64,000 nucleotides of DNA from Devosia sp. (lineage in GTDB: Bacteria > Pseudomonadota > Alphaproteobacteria > Rhizobiales > Devosiaceae), in the NCBI RefSeq assembly GCF_014860165.1, contig NZ_JACZKG010000072.1:124001-188000 (forward strand). The letters run 5' to 3'. Below, in pieces: positions 49,480 to 58,971 of this stretch. Positions within the stretch are counted from its first letter, which is position 1. Each line of letters opens with the position of its first letter. The translations under genes were made by a program, and so were the position numbers. The notes beneath the pieces are model-generated. The model had not been told where the DNA came from and did not search any database. It saw nothing but the letters and a program-made list of their open reading frames with translations.

Positions 49480-49563
49480 GTCACCCTCGGGCCTGACCCG
49501 GGGGCTCTGTACTGACCGAACGTGCAGCAAGTGTAGGGCCCTCGGGTCAAGCCCGAGGGTGAC
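49480..49563. repeat. Long imperfect inverted repeat (28-bp arms) between convergent genes, REP-like/bidirectional terminator
   Basis: GTCACCCTCGGGCCTGACCCGGGGGCTC ... GGGCCCTCGGGTCAAGCCCGAGGGTGAC; followed by CCGGCGC-AA-GCGCCGG at 49577-49592. Confidence 0.75.
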
Positions 49564-49600
49564 GTCCGGCGGGTGACCGGCGCAAGCGCCGGCCCCAAGG

Positions 49601-50623
49601 CTAGACCCCCAACACCGCCTCAACCGGCACTTCGATTTCGCGCCAGCGGTGGCAGGCCACCAGCCGCCCGTCTTCGATCCGCTCCAGCGGCGGCCGCGTC
49701 TCGGCGCAGAACGGCTTGGCGAACCGGCATCGCGTCCGGAACGTGCACCCCGATGGCGGGTTGATCGGCGACGGAATTTCGCCCTTGAGCGCGTCGATAT
49801 TGCGCTGTCGTGCCAGGCGCGGATCGGGGATCGGTACCGCCGTCAGCAGCGCCCGCGTATAGGGATGCTTGGGGTCTTCATAAATCTCGTCGCCCGTGGC
49901 CAGCTCGACGATGCGGCCCAGATAGAGCACCAGGATACGGTCCGACACGTGCCGCACCACGCTCAGGTTATGAGAGATGAAGATCAACGTCAGCCCGAAC
50001 TCGTCCTTGAGCTCGGCGAGCAGATTGAGGATCTGCGCCTGGATCGACACGTCTAGCGCCGAGACCGGCTCGTCGCAGACGATGAGCTTTGGTTCGGTGA
50101 TCAGCGCCCGGGCGATGCCGATACGCTGCGCCTGCCCGCCTGAGAACTCGTGCGGGTAGCGGTTGATCATCTCGGGCAGCAGCCCCACCGCCTCCATGGT
50201 CTTGAGCACGCGGGCGCGGCGCTCGTCCTTGTTCAGCTCCGGCCGCAGCGTGCGCAGCGGATCGGCGATGATTTCGCCCACCGTCATACGCGGGTTGAGC
50301 GAGGCCAGCGGGTCCTGGAAGATGATCTGCAGGTCCGCCCGGCGCTGGCGCATCTCCTCGGCCGGCAGCCGGGTCAGGTCCTGCCCCAGCCACAGCACCT
50401 GCCCCTCATCGGGCGCCAGCAGCTGCAGGATGCAGCGGCCCAGCGTGGACTTGCCGCAGCCGCTCTCGCCCACAATGCCCAGCGTCTCGCCCTGGCGAAT
50501 GGTGAAGTTGATATTCTCCAGCGCGGTCAGCGTCAGTCGCCGGCTGAACAGGCCGCCTGAAATCGAAAAGGTCTTCTTGAGATCCTTGATCTCGAGCAGG
50601 TTGATCGGGGTCTGGTCCATCAC
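49601..50623 (-). CDS. Oligopeptide ABC transporter ATP-binding protein (OppF type)
   Basis: GESGCGKSTLGRCILQLL, FSGGQAQRIGIARAL, GCTFRTRCRFAKPFC. Confidence 0.93.
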   Translation of the reverse strand: MMDQTPINLLEIKDLKKTFSISGGLFSRRLTLTALENINFTIRQGETLGIVGESGCGKSTLGRCILQLLAPDEGQVLWLGQDLTRLPAEEMRQRRADLQIIFQDPLASLNPRMTVGEIIADPLRTLRPELNKDERRARVLKTMEAVGLLPEMINRYPHEFSGGQAQRIGIARALITEPKLIVCDEPVSALDVSIQAQILNLLAELKDEFGLTLIFISHNLSVVRHVSDRILVLYLGRIVELATGDEIYEDPKHPYTRALLTAVPIPDPRLARQRNIDALKGEIPSPINPPSGCTFRTRCRFAKPFCAETRPPLERIEDGRLVACHRWREIEVPVEAVLGV

Positions 50624-51630
50624 GCGACCTTTCCATAGGCCATCGGGCCTTCATAATGGCAGGCCTTCTCGCGGCCATTGCCGGTATCGGCCAGCGGCGG
50701 CCGTTCGACCAGGCACCGATCGAAGGCAAAAGCGCAGCGCGGATTGAACGAGCAGCCCTTGGGCAGGTGTTCGAGGCTCGGCGGCAATCCCTGGATCGGG
50801 TCGAGCCGCTCGGCCCGCTTGGCGATATGCGGCGTCGAATGCAGTAGGCCCAGCGTATAGGGGTGGCGCGGATCGTAGAACAGGTCGTCGACACTGCCCT
50901 TCTCCACCGCCCTGCCGCCATACATCACCATCATGCGGTCGGCCACGCCGGCCACCACGCCCAGGTCATGGGTGATCAGCACCAGCGAAGTCCCGAAATC
51001 CTGGGTCAGCGTCTTGAACAGGTCGAGCATCTGCGCCTGCACGGTCACGTCGAGCGCCGTGGTCGGTTCGTCCGCGATCAGGATCTTGGGCTGGCACAGC
51101 AACGCCATGGCGATCATCACCCGCTGCCGCATGCCGCCGCTCAGCTCGTGCGGATAGGCATTGGCGCGTTTGACCGGTTCGGGAATGCCGACCCGCTCCA
51201 GCATCTCGATCGAGGTCATAACCGCCTTCTGCTGGTCGAAGCCGCGATGCTTGACCAGCACTTCGCTGAGCTGCGTCTTGACCTTGAGCGTGGGGTTGAG
51301 CGACGTCATCGGATCCTGGAAGATCATCGCGATATCCTTGCCGCGATGCGTATCCAGCTGGCTGGGTGCCATGCCGATGAGGTTGATATCCCCCATCATG
51401 GCCCTGCCGCCGGCCCGGCCGTTCTTGGCCAGCAGGCCCATGATCGCGAGGAAGGCCTGGCTCTTGCCCGAGCCGGATTCCCCGACCACGGCCAGCGTCT
51501 CGCCTTCCGACAGCGAAAAGCTCATGTCGCGCACCGCATGCACCTCACTCTGGTGCAGCTCGAACGTGACCGACATGTCTTCGACTTTGAGGACTTGTTT
51601 CATCTCAGCGATCCTTGGGGTCGAGGGCAT
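50620..51630 (-). CDS. Oligopeptide ABC transporter ATP-binding protein (OppD type)
   Basis: [56 protein letters not shown]. Confidence 0.93.
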   Translation of the reverse strand: MPSTPRIAEMKQVLKVEDMSVTFELHQSEVHAVRDMSFSLSEGETLAVVGESGSGKSQAFLAIMGLLAKNGRAGGRAMMGDINLIGMAPSQLDTHRGKDIAMIFQDPMTSLNPTLKVKTQLSEVLVKHRGFDQQKAVMTSIEMLERVGIPEPVKRANAYPHELSGGMRQRVMIAMALLCQPKILIADEPTTALDVTVQAQMLDLFKTLTQDFGTSLVLITHDLGVVAGVADRMMVMYGGRAVEKGSVDDLFYDPRHPYTLGLLHSTPHIAKRAERLDPIQGLPPSLEHLPKGCSFNPRCAFAFDRCLVERPPLADTGNGREKACHYEGPMAYGKVA

Positions 51631-52525
51631 CGCGCAGGCCGTCGCCGATATAGGTGAGGCAGAGCAGCAGGCTCACCAGCACCACGGCCGGCCCGATCAG
51701 CATCCAGGGCAGCGTCTCGGCTACGGGCGCGCCGAACGAGATCAGCGTACCCAGCGATGTCTGTGGCTCCTGCACGCCCAGGCCCAGATAGGAGAGGAAG
51801 CTCTCCGTGAGGATGATCTCGGGCACCGTCAGGGTGGCGTAGATCACCACCGGGCCGGTGAGATTGGGCACGATATGGCGGAAGATGATGGTCCAGGGCT
51901 TGGCGCCACCGGCCTTGGCCGCCTCGACGAATTCCCGCTCCTTGATCGACATGGTCTGCCCGCGCACGATGCGCGCCATGGTCAGCCATTCCAGGCACCC
52001 GATGCCCACGAACAGCAGCACCGGATTGCGCCCGAAAATCACCACCAGGATGATCACGAACAGGATGTAGGGCAGCGCATACATGATATCGACGAAGCGC
52101 ATCATCACCGCATCGACCTTGCCGCCGAAATAGCCGGCAATGGCGCCGTAGCAGACCCCGATAAACACCGAGACCAGCGTCGCCACGCCCGCCACGATCA
52201 GGCTCATCTGCGTGCCTTGCATGATGCGGGCCAGCATGTCGCGACCATTCTGGTCGGTGCCGGCAAAATGCCCGGCCTCGAAATTGGGCGGCTTGCGAAT
52301 GCCGCTCCAGTCGATCTTGTCATAGGTCCAGGGCAGGAAATATGGGCCCACAAACGCGAACAGGATGATGAAGCCGACCACGAAGATCGACAGCACCGCC
52401 GCCTTGTTCCGCGCCAGCCGCCTGATGGCGTCCTGCGTCAGCGACCGGCCCTTGGGCGCGTCGAGGGTTTCGAGCTTGCGCGCATACTCGCTGAGAACAG
52501 CGTCCTTGCCAGTAATGCCGGCCAT
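51605..52525 (-). CDS. Oligopeptide ABC transporter permease (OppC type)
   Basis: GTDQNGRDMLARIMQGTQMSLIVAG, LGLGVQEPQTSLGTLISFG; start refined from 53179. Confidence 0.92.
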   Translation of the reverse strand: MAGITGKDAVLSEYARKLETLDAPKGRSLTQDAIRRLARNKAAVLSIFVVGFIILFAFVGPYFLPWTYDKIDWSGIRKPPNFEAGHFAGTDQNGRDMLARIMQGTQMSLIVAGVATLVSVFIGVCYGAIAGYFGGKVDAVMMRFVDIMYALPYILFVIILVVIFGRNPVLLFVGIGCLEWLTMARIVRGQTMSIKEREFVEAAKAGGAKPWTIIFRHIVPNLTGPVVIYATLTVPEIILTESFLSYLGLGVQEPQTSLGTLISFGAPVAETLPWMLIGPAVVLVSLLLCLTYIGDGLRDALDPKDR

Positions 52526-53472
52526 CAGCGGTACCTCACCTTGGGGTCGAGCCATGCATAGAGCACGTCGACGATCAGGTTCACCGCCAGGATGATGAAC
52601 ATGTACAGAATGGTCGTCCCCAGCACGAGACCGTAGTCCCGGTTGAGCGCGGCGCTGATGAAATACTTGCCGATGCCCGGCAGGGCGAACACCTGCTCCA
52701 CCACCAGAGAACCGGTGAGCAGATAGCTCAGCCCCGGCCCGAGATAGGAGACCACAGGCAGCAGCGCCGGCTTGATGGCGTGCCGCGCCAGGATCAGCCG
52801 CGTCCCCAGGCCCTTGGAGCGGGCGGTCCGCACATAATTGGTGCCCAGTACCTCGATCATCGAACCGCGCATCAGCCGCGCCGTGCGCCCGGCATGGGGC
52901 AGAACAAGCACCGTGATGGGCAGCACCAGATGGGGGATCGACCCCGCCTGCCAGCCGCCGGCCGGGAACCAGTCGAGATAGACGCCGAACACCAGTTGCA
53001 TGATGGCCGCCATCAGGAAGTTGGGGACCACCAGGCCCACCATCACCAGCAGCACCAGCACATAATCGGGCCACTTGTTCTGGTTGACCGCGCTGAGTGC
53101 CCCGGCAACGAGGCCGACAATGGTGCCGATGACAAAGGCCGAAAAGCCCAGCATCAGCGTGAAGGGCAGGCCGATCCACAGCATCTCGGCGACGGTGAAG
53201 TCGTTATAGACCATCGAAGGTCCGAAATCGCCCTGCAGCAGCCGTCCGACATAGATGAAATATTGCTGGATCAGCGGCAGGTCGAGATTGTAGTGCGCCC
53301 GCAGGTTGGCCAGCGTGGTCGGCGGCAGCGCGCGTTCACCGTCAAAGGGACCGCCGGGCGCCAGCCGCAGGATGAAGAAACAGGCAGTAACGGCAATCAG
53401 CGCTATCGGAATCGCCGACAGCACGCGCCGCGTCACATATCCAAACATGGATTTAGGACCTTTCACATCCAC
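52525..53472 (-). CDS. Oligopeptide ABC transporter permease (OppB type)
   Basis: MFGYVTRRVLSAIPIALIAVTACFFILRLAPGGPF; ATGA overlap with oppC. Confidence 0.92.
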   Translation of the reverse strand: MDVKGPKSMFGYVTRRVLSAIPIALIAVTACFFILRLAPGGPFDGERALPPTTLANLRAHYNLDLPLIQQYFIYVGRLLQGDFGPSMVYNDFTVAEMLWIGLPFTLMLGFSAFVIGTIVGLVAGALSAVNQNKWPDYVLVLLVMVGLVVPNFLMAAIMQLVFGVYLDWFPAGGWQAGSIPHLVLPITVLVLPHAGRTARLMRGSMIEVLGTNYVRTARSKGLGTRLILARHAIKPALLPVVSYLGPGLSYLLTGSLVVEQVFALPGIGKYFISAALNRDYGLVLGTTILYMFIILAVNLIVDVLYAWLDPKVRYR

Positions 53473-53512
53473 TTCGGCGCGGCGTCAGCGCGTCATCGGG
53501 TGGATAAAATAA

Positions 53513-53542
53513 CGGCGCCGCCCCTCCCAAGGGGCGACGCCG
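53513..53542 (-). promoter_or_regulatory. Intercistronic hairpin after the oppA-like gene
   Basis: CGGCGCCGCCCCT-CCCA-AGGGGCGACGCCG, 13-bp stem with one mismatch. Confidence 0.65.
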
Positions 53543-53557
53543 CAGGGTTCTGGAAGC

Positions 53558-55174
53558 TTACTCGGACTTGCTCAGCCAGCGCGTGCGGTGAATGTCCGCA
53601 GCGTTGCTGACGAAGCCGGTGACCTTCGGCGACACCACGTTCTGGGCGATGTACCAGTAGATGGGCATGGCGCCAGTTTCATCCATGGCGATCTTCTCGG
53701 CATCGCCGAGCAGCTTGGCGCGAACGGCCAGATCCTGCTCGGTGGTCGCCTGGTCCATCAGGGCATCAAACTCGTCGTTCGAATAGCGGCCGTAGTTGTT
53801 GCCCCAGTTCATCGTGCCTTCCTGCTCGATGCCCTGGCGCAGCAGGTCGAGCGTATTGGACGGATCCGAGTAGTCGAGCAGCCAGCCGGCACGGCCGATC
53901 TCGAAGTCACCGGCACGCAGGCTGTCGTAGTGCACGGCGGTTTCCGAGTTGAACAGTTCGGCCTTGACGCCAATCTGCTCCCACATCGAGCTGATCGCCA
54001 CGGCGATACGCTGGTGGTTGTCGTTGGTATTGTACTTGAGCTGGACGGCCAGCGGGGTCTCGGCCGTGTAGCCGAGGCCTTCCATGATCGCCTTGGCTTC
54101 TGCCACGCGCTCTTCATAGGAGAGGCCAATCCATTCGGGCTGGTAGGGCTCGACGCCCTCGTAGTTGGCCGTGCCCGGGGGGACCCAGCCATAGGCCGGC
54201 ACTTCGCCGGTGCCCAGCACGTCCGGACCGATCACATCGCGGTTGATGGCCATGGACAGCGCCTTGCGGACGTCTGCATTGTCGAATGGCGGCTTTTCCT
54301 GGTTGATGACGTAGTAGTAGACGCCCAGGAACGGAGCGAAGTAGTCCTGGCCGGGCAGGTTGGTCTTGATCCATTCGGCCTGGTCCGACGGAATGTCGGT
54401 CAGGATGTCATATTCACCGGCGCGATAGCGCGACAGGGCTGCGGCCAGGTCGTCCTGCACGAAGTAGTTCACTTCGTCGATCTGGACGTTTGCAGCATCC
54501 CAGTAGGTCTCAGACTTGACCGACTTGATGTAGCTGCCCGGGACCCATTCCTTGGGCGTATAAGGGCCGTTCGAAACGATGTTCTCGACCTTGGTCCAAT
54601 CGTCGCCGACCTTGTCGATCACGTGCTTTGGCACGGGATAGGCGGTGTAGTGGGTCAGCGCCTGGAGAAAGAACGGGGTCGGACCTTCGAGCGTGATTTC
54701 GACAGTCTTGTCGTCGATGGCCTTGACGCCCAGCTCGTTGAAGTCCGTCACAGTGCCTTCGGCGATTTCCGAACCGTTCTTGATCGGGAACTGCAGATAG
54801 GCATAGTCCGAAGCCGTTGCCGGGTTGAACAGGCGCTGGAAGGCAAAGACGAAATCGCCGGCGGTCACCGGAGTGCCGTCGCTCCACTGGATGCCATCGC
54901 GCAGCTTGAACGTATAGACCAGGCCATCGTCGGAAATGGTGTAGCTCTCGGCCTGGCCCGGAATGGCCTCGGCATTGGCGTCTTCGGCCATCAGGCCTTC
55001 AATATAGTCGCCGATGATGCGGTTTTCCCAGTCGCCCGACGCCTGATGCGGGTCGATCGAGCCCGGCTCGGAGCCGTTCATCATGTTGAGCGTCACGGCG
55101 GAAGCCGCACTGCTCATCAGCAGCGCCATCGCGCCGGCCGTCGTTACGGCTTTGAGGGTTTGAGTGATTTTCAT
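53558..55174 (-). CDS. Oligopeptide-binding protein (OppA type)
   Basis: Signal peptide MKITQTLKAVTTAGAMALLMSSAASA; LNMMNGSEPGSIDPHQASGDWENRI. Confidence 0.92.
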   Translation of the reverse strand: MKITQTLKAVTTAGAMALLMSSAASAVTLNMMNGSEPGSIDPHQASGDWENRIIGDYIEGLMAEDANAEAIPGQAESYTISDDGLVYTFKLRDGIQWSDGTPVTAGDFVFAFQRLFNPATASDYAYLQFPIKNGSEIAEGTVTDFNELGVKAIDDKTVEITLEGPTPFFLQALTHYTAYPVPKHVIDKVGDDWTKVENIVSNGPYTPKEWVPGSYIKSVKSETYWDAANVQIDEVNYFVQDDLAAALSRYRAGEYDILTDIPSDQAEWIKTNLPGQDYFAPFLGVYYYVINQEKPPFDNADVRKALSMAINRDVIGPDVLGTGEVPAYGWVPPGTANYEGVEPYQPEWIGLSYEERVAEAKAIMEGLGYTAETPLAVQLKYNTNDNHQRIAVAISSMWEQIGVKAELFNSETAVHYDSLRAGDFEIGRAGWLLDYSDPSNTLDLLRQGIEQEGTMNWGNNYGRYSNDEFDALMDQATTEQDLAVRAKLLGDAEKIAMDETGAMPIYWYIAQNVVSPKVTGFVSNAADIHRTRWLSKSE

Positions 55175-55326
55175 GCTCGTCCCATCTCCTTGTGGAATTC
55201 CTGAAATCGTTTGTTCCCGCAATCTTGCTGCTGCGGAGTTCAATAGTCTTGCGGCCGGGAGTTTTGACCCCCCGGTCAAGATTGATGGACGGTATTACGC
55301 AATTCCGTCCACTGACAAGCAAAAGA

Positions 55327-55342
55327 TTGACCTAAACGTCAA
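55327..55342. promoter_or_regulatory. Candidate MerR-type operator TTGACCTAAACGTCAA upstream of oppA
   Basis: Similar to the two sites at 61598 and 61699. Confidence 0.4.
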
Positions 55343-55426
55343 GCCCGGCGGAATTATCAACACACTGCGCCACCCCCTTGGGGCAGAACAGCTTTGCCTT
55401 GTGGTTACGATTGAGAGAATGGCGTG

Positions 55427-55585
55427 CTAGGCGCCCAGCAATCCGGCCTGCTGTGCCAGGTAGATGACGACCGCGACCGCGACCAGTCCCAGCCATGGCG
55501 CCCAGCCGGGCAAGCCCGGCTTGCGCGGCGGCTTGGGCTCGGGCTTCTTTTCCGGGCGACGGAACTTGACGACATTCTCGGTCAT
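55427..55585 (-). CDS. 52-aa single-TM membrane protein
   Basis: MTENVVKFRRPEKKPEPKPPRKPGLPGWAPWLGLVAVAVVIYLAQQAGLLGA; ATGA overlap with the thiolase gene; not in ORF track. Confidence 0.6.
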   Translation of the reverse strand: MTENVVKFRRPEKKPEPKPPRKPGLPGWAPWLGLVAVAVVIYLAQQAGLLGA

Positions 55586-56865
55586 GCGGCGCTTTCCACC
55601 AGGGCAGCGACACCCATGCCGCCAGCCGTACAGACGCTGAGCAAAGCGCGTTTCCCTGGCTTCGTCGAGAGCAACTTGGCGGTCAGGCCCAGAATGCGCG
55701 CGCCGGTCGCCGCGAAGGGGTGGCCATAGGCCAGGCTCGACCCCTTGATGTTGATCTTGTCCGGATCGATCAGCCCCAGCACGCTGTCACGCCCGAGTAC
55801 TGTTTTGCAGTATTCCGCATCGTTCCAGGCCTTGAGCGTGCACAGCACCTGCGCGGCAAAGGCCTCATGCAATTCGAAATAGTCGATGTCGGCAAAGCCC
55901 AGGTTCCGTCGCGCCAGCATTTCGCTGACCGCAATGGTCGGCGCCATCAGCAGACCCTCGCCATGGGCAAAGTCATTGCCCGCCACCCGCCCGGTGGTGA
56001 GATAGGCCAGCACCGGCAGACCGCGCGCCTTGGCCCATTCCTCGCTCGCCAGCAGCACTGACGAGGCGCCATCGGTCAGTGGCGTCGAATTGCCCGCTGT
56101 CAGCGTGCCATGGCCGGAATTCTTGTCGAAGGCGGGCTTCAGTGTCGCCATCTTTTCGATATTGGCATCGGCCCGCACATTATTGTCGCGCACCAGACCG
56201 GCACACTGCACCAGCAGGTCGTCGTGGAAGCCTTCGTCATAGGCCTTGGCGGCGTTGCGATGGCTGGCCACGGCCAGCGCATCCTGCGCCTCGCGGGTAA
56301 TGCCCCATTCGCGCGCCATCAATTCGCAATGCTGGCCCATCGACATACCGGTGCGTGGCTCGTTGACCGACGGCGCCACCGGCGTCAGCTCGCCAAACGA
56401 AAACCCCTTGAACGCCTTGAACTTCTCGCCGGTCGACCGCGCCTTGTTCACATCGAGCAGCCGGTGCTGGAACTTGTTGCCGAAGACGATCGGGCTGTCG
56501 CTGACCGTATCGGACCCAGCGGCAATGCCGCTGTCGATTTCGCCGCTGGCAATCTTGGCGGCCAGCGCCAGCGCCGCCTGCAGGCTCGTGCCGCAGGCAA
56601 TCTGCATCGTCGTCCCCGGCGTCCGCGGCGAGAAACCCGCATCGAGCGTCGCCTCGCGGGCGATGTTGAAGTCGCGCGAATGGCCGACGACAGACCCCGC
56701 CATCACCTCGTCGATCTTCTCACCCTTGAGCCCATATTTGTCGGCCAGCCCGCCCAGCACGGTGCCGAGCATGGAGAGGTTGGTCTCTTCCACATAGGCG
56801 GTATTGCCCCGCGCAAAGGGAATGCGCGCCGAACCGACGATGGCGACTTTGCGAAGTTCAGTCAT
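55582..56865 (-). CDS. fadI: Acetyl-CoA C-acyltransferase (thiolase, FadI-like)
   Basis: MQIACGTSLQAALALAAKIASGEID, YFELHEAFAAQVL, VCTAGGMGVAALVE. Confidence 0.9.
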   Translation of the reverse strand: MTELRKVAIVGSARIPFARGNTAYVEETNLSMLGTVLGGLADKYGLKGEKIDEVMAGSVVGHSRDFNIAREATLDAGFSPRTPGTTMQIACGTSLQAALALAAKIASGEIDSGIAAGSDTVSDSPIVFGNKFQHRLLDVNKARSTGEKFKAFKGFSFGELTPVAPSVNEPRTGMSMGQHCELMAREWGITREAQDALAVASHRNAAKAYDEGFHDDLLVQCAGLVRDNNVRADANIEKMATLKPAFDKNSGHGTLTAGNSTPLTDGASSVLLASEEWAKARGLPVLAYLTTGRVAGNDFAHGEGLLMAPTIAVSEMLARRNLGFADIDYFELHEAFAAQVLCTLKAWNDAEYCKTVLGRDSVLGLIDPDKINIKGSSLAYGHPFAATGARILGLTAKLLSTKPGKRALLSVCTAGGMGVAALVESAA

Positions 56866-56866
56866 A

Positions 56867-58828
56867 TCAAGCTTTCCCGTCCTTGCGCGCCTTCATCGGA
56901 CCACCCAGGAACGGCGCGAAGCCCGTGCCCATGATCACCCCGATATCGGCCAGTCCGTCATTGGCAACGACGCCCTCGGCCACCACCACCTCGGTCATGT
57001 CGACCAGCGGCTTGACCAGTTCACGCCCAAGCCCGGCAAGATCGGCATGGCTGGGCGCCTCGCCCTTCTGCGCCTTGCCATCCACCCATTTGTAGAAGCC
57101 CTCGCCGGTCTTGCGACCGAGCTTGCCCTCCTTGATCAGCGTGTCGAACTTCGACCCCTCGGGCACGGCATGCCCCAGTTCGGTCGCCACCGACCGGCCG
57201 ACATCCAGCCCCACCGTGTCCATCAGCTCGATCGGCCCCATCGGCATGCCGAAGGCCACCGCGGCGGCATCGAGCAATTCCTTGCTCTCGCCGGCCTCTA
57301 CCCGCTGCACCGCGCCCAGCATGTAGGGCATCAGCACCCGGTTCACGAGGAAGCCCGGCGCCGATTTCACCACCACCGGCGACTTGCCGATGGCCAATGC
57401 AAAGGCCGCGCCCTTGCCGATTTCGGCATCGGTATTGAAAGTCGAACGGATCACTTCCACCAGCGGCAGTTGCGCCACCGGGTTGAAGAAATGCAGCCCG
57501 ATCAGCCGCTCCGGCGCCTTGAGCTTCTCCGCAATGCGTTCGAGCTCGATCGATGATGTATTGGTCGCCAGGATCGCCCCCGGCTTGAGCTTGTCTTCCA
57601 GCCCGCCAAAGATCGCCTGCTTGACCTCGAGCTTTTCCACCACCGCCTCGATGATCACATCGGCCCTGGAAACACCCTTGCCCGTGGGATCAGCCTCGAG
57701 GCGCAGCACCGCCGCATCGATCTCGTGCTTCTTCTTGAGCCGCTTCTTGAACAGCTTCTTGCCGCGATCCAGAGCCGGCTTGATGCGTTCCATGTCGAGG
57801 TCCTGCAGCGTCACGCTCATGCCGCGCAGCGCGCACCAGGCGGCAATATCGCCCCCCATCACGCCCGCGCCGATCACATGCACCCGGGCAAACTTGGCGC
57901 CCTTGGTTCCCTGCTTCTTGAGCGCTTCGGAGGCAAAGAACACCCGGCGCAGATTGGTCGCCGTATCAGACCCCATCAAGGGTACGAAAGCGTCGATCTC
58001 GCCACGGCTCATCGCCTTCCAGTCATTGCCATGCTTCTCGAACAGGTCGATCAGGGCAAACGGCGCCGGATAGTGCTCCACCCGTGCCTTCTTGCCGGCC
58101 TGCTCCCGCATCTTGCTGGCGACATAGCCACGCAGTGGCCCCATCGCCATGATCTTCTTGGCAAGGCCCGCCTCGCTCGACCGGCGCTTGCCCAGCACCG
58201 CCTTGCGCGCTTCCCAGCGCAGCATGTCGCGATGGCGCACCAGCTTGTCGACGAGGTTCATGCCCCGCGCCGCCCCGGCCTTGAGCATGCGCCCGGTCAG
58301 CATGATCTGCATCGCGTCGACCGGCCCCGCCTGGCGGATCGACCGTCCTGTGCCGCCGAAGCCCGGAAAGATGCCCAGGTTCACTTCCGGGAAACCAATG
58401 CGCGTCTTGTCGTCATTGACAGCCACGCGATAGTGGCAGGCCAGCGCCAGCTCCAAGCCACCGCCAAGGCAAAAGCCATGGATGCCGGCCACGACCGGAA
58501 TCTTCAGCGCCTCGATCCGCGCGAACAGCGCATGCGTCCGCCGCAGCGCTTCGGGCAGCACCGAAAAATCGCTCATCGCGTCGAATTCGCTGACATCGGC
58601 CCCAGCGATGAAGCCGCTATCCTTGCCACTGAGCAGGATGACCCCGACCAGTTCCCCGGTTTGCGCCAGTTCCTCGAACCGCTCGACAAGCTGTTCGAGC
58701 TCCATGATCGCCGCCCGGCTCAGCGTATTGACCGGGGCGCCCGGCGTATTGATCGTGAGCCAGCCCAGATTCTCCACGTCGCGGTGGAAACTCCAGTTCT
58801 TCGTCTCAGGCATCTGCGGCTGGATCAT
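56867..58828 (-). CDS. Bifunctional enoyl-CoA hydratase/3-hydroxyacyl-CoA dehydrogenase (FadJ/FadB-like)
   Basis: VAGIHGFCLGGGLELALACHYRV, VIGAGVMGGDIAAWCALRG, ATNTSSIELERIAEKL. Confidence 0.93.
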   Translation of the reverse strand: MIQPQMPETKNWSFHRDVENLGWLTINTPGAPVNTLSRAAIMELEQLVERFEELAQTGELVGVILLSGKDSGFIAGADVSEFDAMSDFSVLPEALRRTHALFARIEALKIPVVAGIHGFCLGGGLELALACHYRVAVNDDKTRIGFPEVNLGIFPGFGGTGRSIRQAGPVDAMQIMLTGRMLKAGAARGMNLVDKLVRHRDMLRWEARKAVLGKRRSSEAGLAKKIMAMGPLRGYVASKMREQAGKKARVEHYPAPFALIDLFEKHGNDWKAMSRGEIDAFVPLMGSDTATNLRRVFFASEALKKQGTKGAKFARVHVIGAGVMGGDIAAWCALRGMSVTLQDLDMERIKPALDRGKKLFKKRLKKKHEIDAAVLRLEADPTGKGVSRADVIIEAVVEKLEVKQAIFGGLEDKLKPGAILATNTSSIELERIAEKLKAPERLIGLHFFNPVAQLPLVEVIRSTFNTDAEIGKGAAFALAIGKSPVVVKSAPGFLVNRVLMPYMLGAVQRVEAGESKELLDAAAVAFGMPMGPIELMDTVGLDVGRSVATELGHAVPEGSKFDTLIKEGKLGRKTGEGFYKWVDGKAQKGEAPSHADLAGLGRELVKPLVDMTEVVVAEGVVANDGLADIGVIMGTGFAPFLGGPMKARKDGKA

Positions 58829-58876
58829 GCTGTCTCCTCTTTGGATGTGCGGCTAGCTCAACCTGCCTGACCACCC

Positions 58877-58962
58877 TCCGGGTCATTCCCGCGAAGGCGG
58901 GAATCTCCGCTTTCTTTTCTTGCATCGCCAACAGGGATTCCCGCCTTCGCGGGAATGACCCG
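58877..58962. repeat. Perfect 28-bp inverted repeat with nested palindrome (REP-like)
   Basis: CCGGGTCATTCCCGCGAAGGCGGGAATC - 30 nt - GATTCCCGCCTTCGCGGGAATGACCCGG. Confidence 0.85.
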
Positions 58963-58971
58963 GTGAAAGTC

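Noticed and set aside
53588-55204. 538-aa plus-strand ORF opposite oppA
   Set aside because: Mirror of OppA, no family features
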